Positions 8,592 through 18,507 of a DNA stretch of 64,000 nucleotides are shown in pieces. Numbering within the stretch: the first letter of the stretch is position 1; each line of letters opens with the position of its first letter. The DNA is from RGIG4576 sp045656705 (lineage in GTDB: Bacteria; Bacteroidota; Bacteroidia; Bacteroidales; Muribaculaceae). A model generated the notes under the pieces. It was not told the DNA's origin, did not search any database, and saw only the letters and a list, made by a program, of their open reading frames with translations. The position numbers and the translations under genes are program-made. The stretch lies in assembly GCA_045656705.1 (NCBI GenBank), contig JAZORR010000050.1, positions 124,001 to 188,000 on the forward strand. Direction: 5' to 3'.

Positions 8592-10250
8592 TTAAAAACC
8601 TAATAATGACTGAGCATTCTTTATAGCCGCATCATCTATTTCTCTACCACTCAACATTCGTGCAATCTCTTCCACTCTTTCTTCTTTTGAAAGTTCACAC
8701 ATCGATGTGAATGTAGCATCTTCTCTATCTTCTTTATACACCTTTAAGTGATTCTCGCCTTTCACTGCCACTTGTGGCAAGTGTGTAATAGCTATCACTT
8801 GTATCTTTTTAGAAATGTCGTGCATCATCTCACCCATCTTGTGTGCAATCTCGCCCGATACACCTGTATCCACCTCATCAAAAATGATTGTAGGCAATTG
8901 CATATTTTGGGCTATAATAGCTTTAATACACAACATAACACGCGACAATTCACCTCCCGATGCAGTATCTTCTATAGGCATCAATTGCTGTTGCTTATTA
9001 AATGCAAATAAGAATTTCACTTTGTCCACCCCATTTGCTGTTAATTCACACTCCTCAAAAGATATATCGAAACGCAAGTTTTTCATTCCTAAAGGAATAG
9101 CTACCGACTCAAGCACTTTCTTAAACTTCTCAGCACCATTTCTACGCAATTGCGACAATTCTTTACCCTTACTTAAAGCATCTTTCTCCACCTTTGTAAG
9201 TTCCTTTTCAAGATGCTTTATTTCTTCATCAGAATTATTTATCTGAGCCAACTTAGCTTCATAAAAATGTTGCAAATCTATCAACTCATTCACACTTGCC
9301 ACCTTATGCTTTGTTTCCAAATCATAGATATTATTCAATCTCTCTGTAACTCTTTCAAGTTCCATAGGATTATCTACATAAGCATCTTGAATGCGCGACA
9401 CTGTTCGTTCAAAATCGGTCAAATCAATTATAATTGATTGAATTCGTTCTGATAATTCTTTCAATTCATTATCTACATCTTCAATCTGACCAAAATTTCT
9501 TGACACCACAGACAATTGTGATAACACTGAACTTTCATCGTTTTGCAAAGTAGACGCTGCCGTCCATAGTGTTTGTTTGATTTCACTTACATTTGACAAT
9601 CTATTCTGCTCCCTTTCAAGTTCTATGTCTTCATCTTTCAAAAGTTTCAAATCTGCTATTTGCGACAATTGAAATTGAATGTAGTCTTCGTCTTGGCGAT
9701 TCTTTTCATAATCAGCCTTCAGTTTAGAGAGCTCTGCACTTATTCTCTTGTATTTTTTATATAGTTCGTTGTATTCGGCTCGAACCATTTCGTTTTCCGA
9801 AACACTATCCACTATATTCAATTGATACGTGGCATCGCCCAATAATGTATTGCTATGTTGTGAGTGAATATCTATCAATTTTAATGTAAGCTCACGCAAC
9901 ACAGTCAATGTCACAGGAGTATCGTTGATAAAAGCACGCGAACGCCCACTTGAAGCTATCTCCCGGCGTAAAATACATTCCGAGTCATAATATTCTATAT
10001 CATTTTGCTCGAAAAATTCTCTCACTCCTTTATATGCTTCAATATTGAACGTGGCCTCTATTACTGATTTATTTTCAGTCTTACGAATTACTTTCAGATC
10101 GGCTCTTTCGCCTAAAATCAACGACAATGCACCTAAAATTATAGACTTACCGGCTCCTGTTTCACCGGTGATAATTGTAAGTCCTTTCTTGAAATTGATT
10201 TCAAGATTATCTATTAGGGCATAATTAGATATCAATAGATGAGTCAGCAT
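8592..10250 (-). CDS. recN: DNA repair protein RecN
   Basis: SMC-like ATPase that acts early in recombinational double-strand-break repair. At 552 residues the length is standard. Walker A GETGAGKS is at residues 30-37, a long coiled coil spans roughly 150-370 (rich in Glu, Lys and Leu), the ABC-type signature GGELSRVML is near 430, and Walker B IIFDEVDTGVSG is near 457, followed by VIAITHLPQVA. It is separated from porD by 10 bases and belongs to the dnaN-exonuclease-porD-recN-rlmB run. Confidence 0.96.
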   Translation of the reverse strand: MLTHLLISNYALIDNLEINFKKGLTIITGETGAGKSIILGALSLILGERADLKVIRKTENKSVIEATFNIEAYKGVREFFEQNDIEYYDSECILRREIASSGRSRAFINDTPVTLTVLRELTLKLIDIHSQHSNTLLGDATYQLNIVDSVSENEMVRAEYNELYKKYKRISAELSKLKADYEKNRQDEDYIQFQLSQIADLKLLKDEDIELEREQNRLSNVSEIKQTLWTAASTLQNDESSVLSQLSVVSRNFGQIEDVDNELKELSERIQSIIIDLTDFERTVSRIQDAYVDNPMELERVTERLNNIYDLETKHKVASVNELIDLQHFYEAKLAQINNSDEEIKHLEKELTKVEKDALSKGKELSQLRRNGAEKFKKVLESVAIPLGMKNLRFDISFEECELTANGVDKVKFLFAFNKQQQLMPIEDTASGGELSRVMLCIKAIIAQNMQLPTIIFDEVDTGVSGEIAHKMGEMMHDISKKIQVIAITHLPQVAVKGENHLKVYKEDREDATFTSMCELSKEERVEEIARMLSGREIDDAAIKNAQSLLGF

Positions 10251-10260
10251 TCTATAAACC

Positions 10261-11184
10261 TTATTTTGTTTCTATTGATTTTATTTTTTCCAAACGAGTG
10301 GTTTCGGTAGGATAAAGTGGATACAATAATTCATATACCTTATCCTTTTCAGTAGATGATGCCTTTGAATACACATTCACAAGTTCATCGAGTTTTGAAT
10401 CCTTAAAAATAGACAGACATACCGACATTGGCGCTGTATCATACACTTTTTTCAGCATTTCAAGCGAAGAGGTTATCATTCCTCTACCTTTATTTGCTCC
10501 AAGCACCATTTCATCAAGACCTTTACGATGATAATTATATAACACTTCTCTTATTAACGATGTATTTTTATCTTGATAGGCACTCAGCACAGCACTTCTA
10601 TTCTTATTATCTTCAAAAGCCTTCCACCCGCTCTCACCCGAACTTTGAGCCATCCTAACCACATTAGCAGCTTTTTCGTAATAAGCATCACCACCACGCA
10701 ATGAGAATGTATCAAAATCAAGTGCCAAAATCATATATGCATAAAAGTTCAAGATAGCTGTAAGATTGCTTTCCATTGAATTTTCCGAGAAAATAAGTGG
10801 TTCGTTCAGAGCATAAGTAAAATCCACCTTTGTATCTTTAAAATTAAATATAGTAGTGGTATATGTTGAATTATACACTGGACGAATAGACTGCACTTGC
10901 AAATCCCCAGTCATCACATTACTTTCGTCATAAGATTTAATCGTAAAAAACAATTTACATTCTATCTTTTCATTAGCATAGAACTGTGCATCAGTCCACT
11001 TGGTGGTATTCATATAATCGGCAATAGCTTGTTGCAATGTAGTGAACACCTCTCTATTGCTACCTTGCACTTGATCAGAATTCACTTCTACACTGCAATT
11101 AAGTTCTTGAGCTCTTATACTGTGTGTAAAACCACACAATATAAGAGTCAACAATGCTATTATTTTTCCACCGTAATGTTTCAC
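10261..11184 (-). CDS. porD: DUF4835 family protein (PorD-like)
   Basis: Exported Bacteroidota protein of the DUF4835 family; the characterised member PorD is needed for type IX secretion in Porphyromonas. A GTG start at 11184 gives a clean signal peptide (hydrophobic ALLTLILCGF, cleavage after IRAQ) and leaves 11 bases after the exonuclease gene. The longer frame from 11271 would overlap that gene by 76 bases and put 29 charged residues before the signal peptide. The mature part keeps the ELNCSVEVNSDQVQGSN start and a central NFYAYMILALDFDTFS segment. In related genomes coaBC usually lies between the exonuclease gene and this one; it is absent here. Confidence 0.87.
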   Translation of the reverse strand: MKHYGGKIIALLTLILCGFTHSIRAQELNCSVEVNSDQVQGSNREVFTTLQQAIADYMNTTKWTDAQFYANEKIECKLFFTIKSYDESNVMTGDLQVQSIRPVYNSTYTTTIFNFKDTKVDFTYALNEPLIFSENSMESNLTAILNFYAYMILALDFDTFSLRGGDAYYEKAANVVRMAQSSGESGWKAFEDNKNRSAVLSAYQDKNTSLIREVLYNYHRKGLDEMVLGANKGRGMITSSLEMLKKVYDTAPMSVCLSIFKDSKLDELVNVYSKASSTEKDKVYELLYPLYPTETTRLEKIKSIETK

Positions 11185-11195
11185 TTTTACGCTAT

Positions 11196-11960
11196 TTATT
11201 GATTCATTCTCAGTTTTATCTGAGTAAGCACACGCTTTGTATCTTGCGAGAAATCGCCTTGCATTACCCACGAATAATAACCTAAGTCCTTGCGAAGCAC
11301 TTCTTCGACAGGAACACCCTTGTATTTTCCGAAATTAAACACTTCTCGTTGTTTTTCGTCATATACAATTCGTCCCATTAAATCCACATTTTTCTTTTGC
11401 GATGAGAAATTCGACAAATAATCCACATCATTTTGAAGTTCGGAATATCTATCAAGCTGAGCCTTTAACACCTCATATGTGGCACGAGTATCAGCACTTG
11501 CCGAATGAGCATCAGTCAAGTCTTTATCGCAATAGAATTTATATGCAGCCACAAGTGTGCGTTGCTCCATCTTGTGGAAAATAGTTTGCACGTCCACAAA
11601 CTTTCTCTTTGAGAAATCTACTATCACACCAGCATTTAAAAACTCTTCAGCAAGCAAAGGCACATCGAAACGATTGCTATTGAAACCAGCAATATCACAT
11701 CCCTCAAACACCTTACTCAAGTCTTTAGCTATTTGTGAGAAAACAGGAGCATCTTTCACATCTTCATCGGTAATATGATGCACTGCTGTAGCTTCTTCTG
11801 GTATATGCATACCCGGATTCACCCTGATAGTTCGTTCTTCCTCGGCACCATTAGGATACACCTTAATGTAAGATATTTCCACTATCTTATCCTTAGTGAT
11901 ATTCACTCCTGTAGTTTCAAGGTCGAAGAATATAATAGGATTTTTTAAATTCAGATTCAT
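11196..11960 (-). CDS. DnaQ-like 3'-5' exonuclease
   Basis: DEDDh exonuclease of 254 residues. Exo I FFDLETTG is at residues 11-18; ExoII includes the asparagine/aspartate of GFNSNRFDVPLLAEEF near 93-108; ExoIII carries DAHSASADTRA near 148-158 with the catalytic His and Asp. The C-terminal 60 residues (FNFGKYKGVPVEEVL, YYSWVMQGDF) form a DUF3820/ExoX-C-like extension typical of Bacteroidota versions. It lies 21 bases after dnaN, suggesting a replication or repair role; whether it is the Pol III proofreading subunit cannot be told. Confidence 0.92.
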   Translation of the reverse strand: MNLNLKNPIIFFDLETTGVNITKDKIVEISYIKVYPNGAEEERTIRVNPGMHIPEEATAVHHITDEDVKDAPVFSQIAKDLSKVFEGCDIAGFNSNRFDVPLLAEEFLNAGVIVDFSKRKFVDVQTIFHKMEQRTLVAAYKFYCDKDLTDAHSASADTRATYEVLKAQLDRYSELQNDVDYLSNFSSQKKNVDLMGRIVYDEKQREVFNFGKYKGVPVEEVLRKDLGYYSWVMQGDFSQDTKRVLTQIKLRMNQ

Positions 11961-11981
11961 TTTTAAATTCTCCTATCTTTC

Positions 11982-13100
11982 TTACACCATCATTGGCATC
12001 AATAACACCAACATTTCTTCTCCTTCTGCTTGTTCGTCTGGCAAGAACACACCAGCACGCGAAGGACCAGCCAAAGTAATATTCACAGTATCTGCTGAAA
12101 TATTATTGAGCACTTCTATCATCTTTGCATTATTGAAACCAATAACCATTTCTTCACCTTGATAATCGCAAGATAGACTTTCTTCTGCCATTGTAGAGAA
12201 TTCGCGGTCTTCAGCCTTCATATAGATTTCATTTTCCTTCAATTGGAAAACAATAAGACCAGATGCGTTAGCAAACACCGACACACGACGAATTGCGTTC
12301 AATAATGCCACGCGATCCACCACAAGCTTATACGGATTGTTTTGAGGAATTACTGAATTATACTTTGGATACACTCCGTTCACAAATCTACAGCTCAATG
12401 TGAATGTAGATGATTCAAAAATCGCACCCTTGGCATCGGTAGAGATTTTCACATCACCTTCGGCCTTCACCAACACCGATTTCAAGATGTTTGCAGGCTT
12501 TGTAGGAAGAATAAACGAATCTTCCACGCCAGTATTGATACGATTATTGGTGTAACGCACCAATTTATGAGTATCTGTAGCAACAAATACAACATTATCT
12601 GGAGAAATATTCCAGAACACACTCATCATAATTGGATGCAACTCATCAGTACCAGCAGCAAATAGCGAATGTTCAAGACCTTCTTGAATTTCTTTTACCG
12701 AGATTGAATATGTCTTTGCTACAGTATTATCTATTGCACTACGCAATGGAAATTCGTTGCCATTGATACCTACAAAGTTGTATTGACCATTTAGATAAGT
12801 TACAACGATTTCATATGTAATGTCATTTACTTCAAAAGCCAAAGGTTGGTCAGGCAATTCCTTAAGCATATCAAGGAATTTCTTCACATTTACAGCAAAT
12901 TTACCAGAGCCTTCACTTTCCAACACTTCTACGCGAGTAGACAAAGTGGTCTCTGAGTCGCTACCAGTAATAGTCAAATATTCTTCACCCAACTCAAACA
13001 AAAAGTTATCCAAAATAGAAATACTATTCTTTGAGTTCACAACCTTGCTCACCAATGTCAAGTGATTAAGCAGATTCTTACTTGAAATATTAAATCTCAT
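11982..13100 (-). CDS. dnaN: DNA polymerase III beta subunit (sliding clamp)
   Basis: Forms the dimeric ring that tethers polymerase to DNA. The 372-residue length and three-domain pattern fit. Characteristic stretches are SVFWNISPDNVVFVATDTHKL (middle domain), the KISTDAKGAIFES segment, and the C-terminal LMPMMV, close to the usual LMPMR-type ending. First gene of a run of five minus-strand genes (exonuclease, porD, recN, rlmB). It is not next to dnaA in this window. Confidence 0.96.
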   Translation of the reverse strand: MRFNISSKNLLNHLTLVSKVVNSKNSISILDNFLFELGEEYLTITGSDSETTLSTRVEVLESEGSGKFAVNVKKFLDMLKELPDQPLAFEVNDITYEIVVTYLNGQYNFVGINGNEFPLRSAIDNTVAKTYSISVKEIQEGLEHSLFAAGTDELHPIMMSVFWNISPDNVVFVATDTHKLVRYTNNRINTGVEDSFILPTKPANILKSVLVKAEGDVKISTDAKGAIFESSTFTLSCRFVNGVYPKYNSVIPQNNPYKLVVDRVALLNAIRRVSVFANASGLIVFQLKENEIYMKAEDREFSTMAEESLSCDYQGEEMVIGFNNAKMIEVLNNISADTVNITLAGPSRAGVFLPDEQAEGEEMLVLLMPMMV

Positions 13101-13281
13101 AAATATCTTATTTTTAGTTATTTACAAATTAGCAATATATATTACATAAGCACACAACTATGCACCATATAATATTTTACAAATATACGCAAAATCTTTC
13201 AATATTCCACACTTATATCCACAAAAATATTCTCACAAAAATCATCTTTCCTCAGATTTTCTAAACCATTTATGCATCTAC

Positions 13282-13321
13282 AAAAAATGACTTGCAGCCA
13301 TTACGCCACAAGTCATTTTTT
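13282..13321 (-). terminator. Terminator of the pepO-like gene
   Basis: AAAAAATGACTTG (13282-13294) pairs perfectly with CAAGTCATTTTTT (13309-13321) around a 14-base loop, 22 bases past the peptidase stop codon. Confidence 0.85.
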
Positions 13322-13343
13322 CTAAGTATATCTTCAAATGATT

Positions 13344-15380
13344 TTACCAGATAATCACACGTTCTTCTTCTGGACGATACATTGCATCACCCTCTTTCAC
13401 ATCAAATGCCTTAAAGAATGATTCAATGTTGCGAAGTGTTGCATTTACACGCCATTTACCAAGTGAGTGAACATCGGTCTTTGTGCGAAGCAAAATTTCT
13501 TGTTCGGTAATATTTGCCGCCCACACATTTGCATAAGCAAGGTAGAAGCGTTGATCTGGAGTGAAACCATCAATCTTTTCTTCGCTTTGACCTTGTGCAG
13601 TCTTCTTAAATGCTGTATAAGCCACACGAAGACCACCTTGGTCGGCAATATTTTCGCCAAGAGTATACTTACCGTTAGCATTTACACCTTCAGCCACTTC
13701 AATAGAATCAAATTGAGCCACAAGTACATCGGTCAACTTAGTAAAGCTTTCAGTATCTTCAGCAGTCCACCAATCAGCCATATTACCCTTTTCATCAAAC
13801 TTGCGACCTTGGTCGTCAAATCCGTGAGTCATTTCGTGACCTATCACCACACCAATTGCACCATAGTTGCAAGCATCATCTGCATCTACATCAAAGTAAG
13901 GAGCTTGAAGAATACCTGCTGGGAAACAAATTTCGTTGGTTGTAGGATTGTAATATGCATTTACAGTTTGAGGTGTCATCAACCATTCTTCCTTGTCTAC
14001 AGGTTTACCAAACTTAGCCAAATTATCTTGAGCATGCCACTTCATAGCCTTCTTAATGTTTGCCCAATAAGATTCACTATTATCCACTACGATTGCACTA
14101 TAATCCTTCCAAGTATCAGGATAACCAATCTTCACTTTGAATGTATTCAACTTCACAAGAGCATTCTTCTTAGTAGAATCAGTCATCCAAGTAAGGTTGT
14201 TGATATGTTCACCAAGTGCCACCTTCAAGTTTTCTACAAGAGCTACCATCTTACTCTTAGATTCGCCTGCAAAATACTTTTCTACATAAAGTTGACCTAC
14301 AGCCATACCAAGCAAACCATTAGGCACAGAAAGCGCACGCTTCCAACGAGGTTCTTGCTCTTGTTTGCCCGACATTGCCTTACCAAACAATTCAAACTTA
14401 GCATCTACATATTCATCACTCAAGTAAGATGCTGCCGCACGAATATAGCAAGCCGACAAATAATCCTTCATTTCTTGTTCAGAAAGTTTACCAATAAGAG
14501 CATTCACTTCAGCAAAGCTACGAGGTTGACCTAAGATTACATTTTCCACCTTTTCCAAACCAAGAGCTTCAACAAGCGCATCCCAACCGATATTAGGGTA
14601 ATCTTTCTTCAATTGAGAATAAGTGCGAGGATTATACTGACCTGCATAGTTTCTTTGTTCTTCGCGATTCATAGCCACCTTAGCAAGAGCTGTTTCAATC
14701 TTTAGCACATTGTCTGTAGCTTCTTTTGCACGCGATGCTTCATATCCCGACAAAGTGAACATCTTATTCATAAAATCAACATATGCATTACGGATCTTCA
14801 ATGAATTTGAGTCTTCTTCAAGATAATAGTCGCGTTCACCAAGACCTCTACCTGCTTCCATAAAATAAAGCACATTTTGATCGGAATTCATCAAGTCGGC
14901 GTCTACACCTTCATTAAAGAATGGAGAAGCAATACCATCGGCATGCATCCAAGCAATAATATCATTAAATGATGATTTATCAGCAGAATTTATGCGTTCC
15001 AAATCTGCCTTTATTGGAGCTGCACCTTCTGCATTCAAACGCACACTATCCAAACCCAACAAATAAAGGTCGTTCACCTTTTGAGCCACCGAACCTTGTT
15101 CGTTTTCTTGTTTAGCAAGACCTTGAATCAATTCTTTCAATTGCTCCTTGTTATTTTCTGCCATAAGGTCAAACTGACCAAAGCGAGAATACTGTGGTTG
15201 CAATGGATTATTTTTCATCCAGCCACCACAAGCATATTGATAAAAATCCTGACTTGGAGCCACAGTTTCATCAAGATTAGCTCTATCTACACCTTGTGGT
15301 TTTCCTTTACCTGCATCACCGCAACTCATACACATTGTTGACATAGCAAGTGAAATTAATAAATAGTTTAACTTTTTCAT
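13344..15380 (-). CDS. pepO: M13-family metallopeptidase (PepO/neprilysin type), putative lipoprotein
   Basis: Zinc endopeptidase of 678 residues that acts on oligopeptides outside the cytoplasm. The catalytic HEMTH motif (HExxH) lies in the VVIGHEMTHGFDDQGRKFD segment, with the downstream glutamate in LGENIADQGG. The conserved NAYYNP and the CxxxxxW-type C-terminus RPEEERVIIW fit the family. The start at 15380 gives MKKLNYLLISLAMSTMCMSC, a hydrophobic signal ending in a Cys that suggests lipidation, though the lipobox is weak. A Met 11 codons upstream would put extra charged residues before it. Confidence 0.93.
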   Translation of the reverse strand: MKKLNYLLISLAMSTMCMSCGDAGKGKPQGVDRANLDETVAPSQDFYQYACGGWMKNNPLQPQYSRFGQFDLMAENNKEQLKELIQGLAKQENEQGSVAQKVNDLYLLGLDSVRLNAEGAAPIKADLERINSADKSSFNDIIAWMHADGIASPFFNEGVDADLMNSDQNVLYFMEAGRGLGERDYYLEEDSNSLKIRNAYVDFMNKMFTLSGYEASRAKEATDNVLKIETALAKVAMNREEQRNYAGQYNPRTYSQLKKDYPNIGWDALVEALGLEKVENVILGQPRSFAEVNALIGKLSEQEMKDYLSACYIRAAASYLSDEYVDAKFELFGKAMSGKQEQEPRWKRALSVPNGLLGMAVGQLYVEKYFAGESKSKMVALVENLKVALGEHINNLTWMTDSTKKNALVKLNTFKVKIGYPDTWKDYSAIVVDNSESYWANIKKAMKWHAQDNLAKFGKPVDKEEWLMTPQTVNAYYNPTTNEICFPAGILQAPYFDVDADDACNYGAIGVVIGHEMTHGFDDQGRKFDEKGNMADWWTAEDTESFTKLTDVLVAQFDSIEVAEGVNANGKYTLGENIADQGGLRVAYTAFKKTAQGQSEEKIDGFTPDQRFYLAYANVWAANITEQEILLRTKTDVHSLGKWRVNATLRNIESFFKAFDVKEGDAMYRPEEERVIIW

Positions 15381-15414
15381 TTTATATAATTTAAAATTAT
15401 TGATTTTTAGCATT

Positions 15415-17361
15415 TTAACCTCTCACCCTTTCTACTTCTTCACAAGCAAGCTCCCATTGAGACATTGCATCCTCAAGCTGCTTTTGAAGATCAGCGTGTT
15501 TAGTATATACATCAGCATCCACAGATGCTCCAGATGCAAGCATACTTTCGATTTCTGCAATCTGCCCCTCTATATCTGATATCTGATTCTCGCATTTAGC
15601 GACCTCCTTTTCGGCTTTACGAATAAGCTTCTCACGCTCTTTCTGCTCGGCATAACTTAATTTCCCCGCCGATACTTCTTGCTTTTCCTCAAGTTTATTT
15701 GTGGGTGAAGACGAAAGTTTAACTTCATTCTTTTTCTCAAGTTCTCGCAGGGAATCCATATTCTTATAATCCAAGAATTCATAAATTCCACCAAGGAACT
15801 CACGCACCTTTCCACCACCAAACTCATACACCTTATCCACAAGACCATTCAAGAAGTCACGATCGTGCGACACCACTATCATAGTACCATCAAAGTCCTT
15901 TAACGCCTCTTTCAGTACATCTTTGGTACGCATATCAAGGTGATTGGTTGGCTCATCGAGAATAAGCAAATTCACTGGTTCAAGAAGTAGACGAATCATT
16001 GCCAAACGAGTTTTCTCTCCTCCTGAAAGCACCTTCACCTTCTTATCTGAGGCCTCGCCACCAAACATAAACGCACCAAGAATATCCCTGATTTTAGTGC
16101 GTATATCACCCACAGCCACATGATCAATTGTATCAAACACAGTTATCTCACCATCGAGCAATTGAGCTTGATTTTGCGCAAAGTAACCTATCTTCACATT
16201 ATGACCAAGTTTCAATTCCCCATCAAAAGGAATTTCATCCATAATACACTTTACAAGCGTTGACTTTCCTTCGCCATTTTTTCCCACAAACGCCACCTTC
16301 TCACCTCTTTTTAGAGTAAATGTAGCATTTTCAAACACAAGATGATCACCATATTGCTTTTTTACATCATCTGCTATCACAGGATAATCACCCGAGCGGG
16401 GTGCTGGTGGAAATTTCAAACTTATATGCGAATTATCCACTTCATCCACTTCTATGCGCACAATCTTTTCAAGTTGCTTGATACGACTTTGCACTTGAAT
16501 AGCTTTGGTTGGTTTATATCTAAATCTTTCTATAAAATCCTCTATATCCTTGATTTCCTTTTGTTGGTTTTGATATGCACGCATTTGTTGCTCAACGCGC
16601 TCCTTGCGAAGTACCTCGAACTTACTATAATTTACAGAATAATCGTAAATCTTTCCACACGATATTTCTATTGTGCGATTGGTCACATTATCTATAAACG
16701 CACGGTCGTGCGACACAAGAACCACAGCATCAGCTTTTGTTTTCAAGAAGTTTTCAAGCCATTGAATAGATTCGATATCAAGGTGATTGGTAGGCTCATC
16801 AAGAAGCAACACATCAGGCTTACGAAGCAATAGTTTTGCAAGCTCAATACGCATACGCCATCCACCACTAAATTCAGCAGTAGGACGATCAAAATCAGCA
16901 CGAGCAAATCCAAGCCCCATTAGAGTCTTCTCCATTTCGGCATCACAATTTCCTGAATTATAATAGTTTGACAATTCAGTCAAGTGTGTTAAATGGTCTA
17001 TCAGTTTCTGATAATCTTCCGATTCATAGTCAGTACGCTCTATTAGTTCCTCGTTCAGTTTCTTTATATCGTCATTTAATTGAGATATGTGATTAAAAGC
17101 CTCACTCACATCATCACGCACCGATTTAGTGTCAGCAAGCACCATTTGTTGTGGTAAATACCCCACAACAATATCGTTCTGCACTGCCACAATACCACTT
17201 GTAGGTTGTTGCAATCCTGCTATGATTTTGAGCATAGTGGATTTTCCAGCTCCATTCTTACCCACCAATGCTATTCTATCTTTCTTATTTATTACAAAAC
17301 TTGCATCATTAAATAGCGATTTGCTACTAAATTCTACCGATAATCCTTGAACCGATATCAT
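15415..17361 (-). CDS. ABC-F family ATPase
   Basis: Soluble duplicated ABC ATPase, 648 residues, without membrane segments. ABC-F proteins act on the ribosome, in translation-factor or antibiotic-protection roles. First cassette: Walker A GKNGAGKS (about 35-42), signature FSGGW, Walker B LLLDEPTNHLD. A linker with PtIM-like helices (KERVEQQMRAYQNQQKEIKDI) follows. Second cassette: GKNGEGKS near 357, LSGGEKTR, LILDEPTNHLD. The C-terminal 90 residues form a coiled coil (KAEKEVAKCENQISDIEGQ), as in YdiF/Uup-like members. The exact subfamily cannot be fixed. Confidence 0.93.
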   Translation of the reverse strand: MISVQGLSVEFSSKSLFNDASFVINKKDRIALVGKNGAGKSTMLKIIAGLQQPTSGIVAVQNDIVVGYLPQQMVLADTKSVRDDVSEAFNHISQLNDDIKKLNEELIERTDYESEDYQKLIDHLTHLTELSNYYNSGNCDAEMEKTLMGLGFARADFDRPTAEFSGGWRMRIELAKLLLRKPDVLLLDEPTNHLDIESIQWLENFLKTKADAVVLVSHDRAFIDNVTNRTIEISCGKIYDYSVNYSKFEVLRKERVEQQMRAYQNQQKEIKDIEDFIERFRYKPTKAIQVQSRIKQLEKIVRIEVDEVDNSHISLKFPPAPRSGDYPVIADDVKKQYGDHLVFENATFTLKRGEKVAFVGKNGEGKSTLVKCIMDEIPFDGELKLGHNVKIGYFAQNQAQLLDGEITVFDTIDHVAVGDIRTKIRDILGAFMFGGEASDKKVKVLSGGEKTRLAMIRLLLEPVNLLILDEPTNHLDMRTKDVLKEALKDFDGTMIVVSHDRDFLNGLVDKVYEFGGGKVREFLGGIYEFLDYKNMDSLRELEKKNEVKLSSSPTNKLEEKQEVSAGKLSYAEQKEREKLIRKAEKEVAKCENQISDIEGQIAEIESMLASGASVDADVYTKHADLQKQLEDAMSQWELACEEVERVRG

Positions 17362-17513
17362 ATCAACACTTTTCTAATCTTTAAGGGAACTCCAAGAAAT
17401 TACTCGATGTAATTTAAAAAACACTCCCTATAACCATCATTTAACAAATCTGAGAAATCCACATCAATTCCTCAAAAACTCTACAAAGATACAACCTATA
17501 CCACTCAAAAACA

Positions 17514-17574
17514 AATACTCATAAACTTTCCCTTTCAAGCTCTATCTTTGAATTTAGGAAAATCTATGAGTATT
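17514..17574 (-). terminator. Possible terminator after pyrD
   Basis: AATACTCATA (17514-17523) pairs with TATGAGTATT (17565-17574) around a 41-base loop with some inner pairing. The long loop and weak U-run make this a modest candidate. Confidence 0.35.
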
Positions 17575-17595
17575 ATTATTTATAAAATGCTATTT

Positions 17596-18507
17596 TTATT
17601 TCTTCATAGCACCTATTAAATCCGTCACTTTCTCCACACCATGACGCTTCATATATTCTTCAATATAATCCACTATTTCCACAGTCACAGCAGGATTCAC
17701 AAAGTTAGCAGTACCCACTTGCACAGCCGTAGCACCAGCCAACATAAATTCCACAGCATCGCGACCATTCATAATACCACCTAAACCCACAACAGGGATA
17801 TTCACAGCATTAGCCACTTGCCACACCATACGCACTGCTATAGGACGAATACAAGCACCCGACAAGCCACCTGTGATAGTTGACAAATAAGGGCGTTGTG
17901 TTTCCACATTTATAGCCATTCCGAGGAAAGTATTCGTAAGCGACACTGCATCTGCACCAGCAGCTTCTACAGCTCGTGCGATTTCCGCAATATCAGTCAC
18001 ATTTGGCGACAACTTTACTATCATCGTTTTGTCGTATGCCTCACGAATTGCCTTAGTCACACTTTCAGCACCTGCACAAGTAGTTCCAAAAGCCATACCT
18101 CCTTGCTTCACATTTGGACAAGAAATATTAATCTCTACAGCCTCTATCTTATCAAGTGGCGACAACTTTTCGCATACCTTCACATAATCCTCAAGGCAAG
18201 CACCCGACACATTCACAATTACTTGTGAATCTACATCCTTAATGCGTGGATATATTTCATTTATAAAGTAATCTACACCCTTATTTTGCAAACCTACTGC
18301 ATTAAGCATACCCGATGGCGTTTCCACCATACGAGGATAAGGATTGCCCTCTCTGTGGTTTAATGTAGTTCCTTTTACTATAAAACCACCAAGACGATTC
18401 AAATCTATAAAATCGGCATATTCTTCACCATAACCGAAAGTTCCCGATGCAGTAAGCACAGGATTCTTTAACTTCAGTTTACCTATATTTACACTTAAAT
18501 CTACCAT
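17596..18507 (-). CDS. pyrD: Dihydroorotate dehydrogenase, class 1B catalytic subunit
   Basis: Oxidises dihydroorotate to orotate with FMN in pyrimidine synthesis; class 1B uses NAD+ through PyrK. The 303-residue protein shows LKNPVLTASGTFGYG near 14-28, the phosphate-binding GLGGIMNGRDAVEFMLAGA near 240, and VNISCPNVKQGG with the catalytic Cys region near 130. Its start overlaps the pyrK stop by 7 bases, typical for the paired subunits. Confidence 0.95.
   Translation of the reverse strand: MVDLSVNIGKLKLKNPVLTASGTFGYGEEYADFIDLNRLGGFIVKGTTLNHREGNPYPRMVETPSGMLNAVGLQNKGVDYFINEIYPRIKDVDSQVIVNVSGACLEDYVKVCEKLSPLDKIEAVEINISCPNVKQGGMAFGTTCAGAESVTKAIREAYDKTMIVKLSPNVTDIAEIARAVEAAGADAVSLTNTFLGMAINVETQRPYLSTITGGLSGACIRPIAVRMVWQVANAVNIPVVGLGGIMNGRDAVEFMLAGATAVQVGTANFVNPAVTVEIVDYIEEYMKRHGVEKVTDLIGAMKK

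Noticed and set aside
10261..11271. Longer start for porD with 29 extra residues
   Set aside because: It overlaps the exonuclease gene by 76 bases and would put a charged segment before the signal peptide; the GTG at 11184 fits better.
13467..14534. 355-codon open frame opposite the pepO-like gene
   Set aside because: Long only because the sense gene has few antisense stops; composition (His, Ile, Cys rich) and lack of any motif argue against coding.
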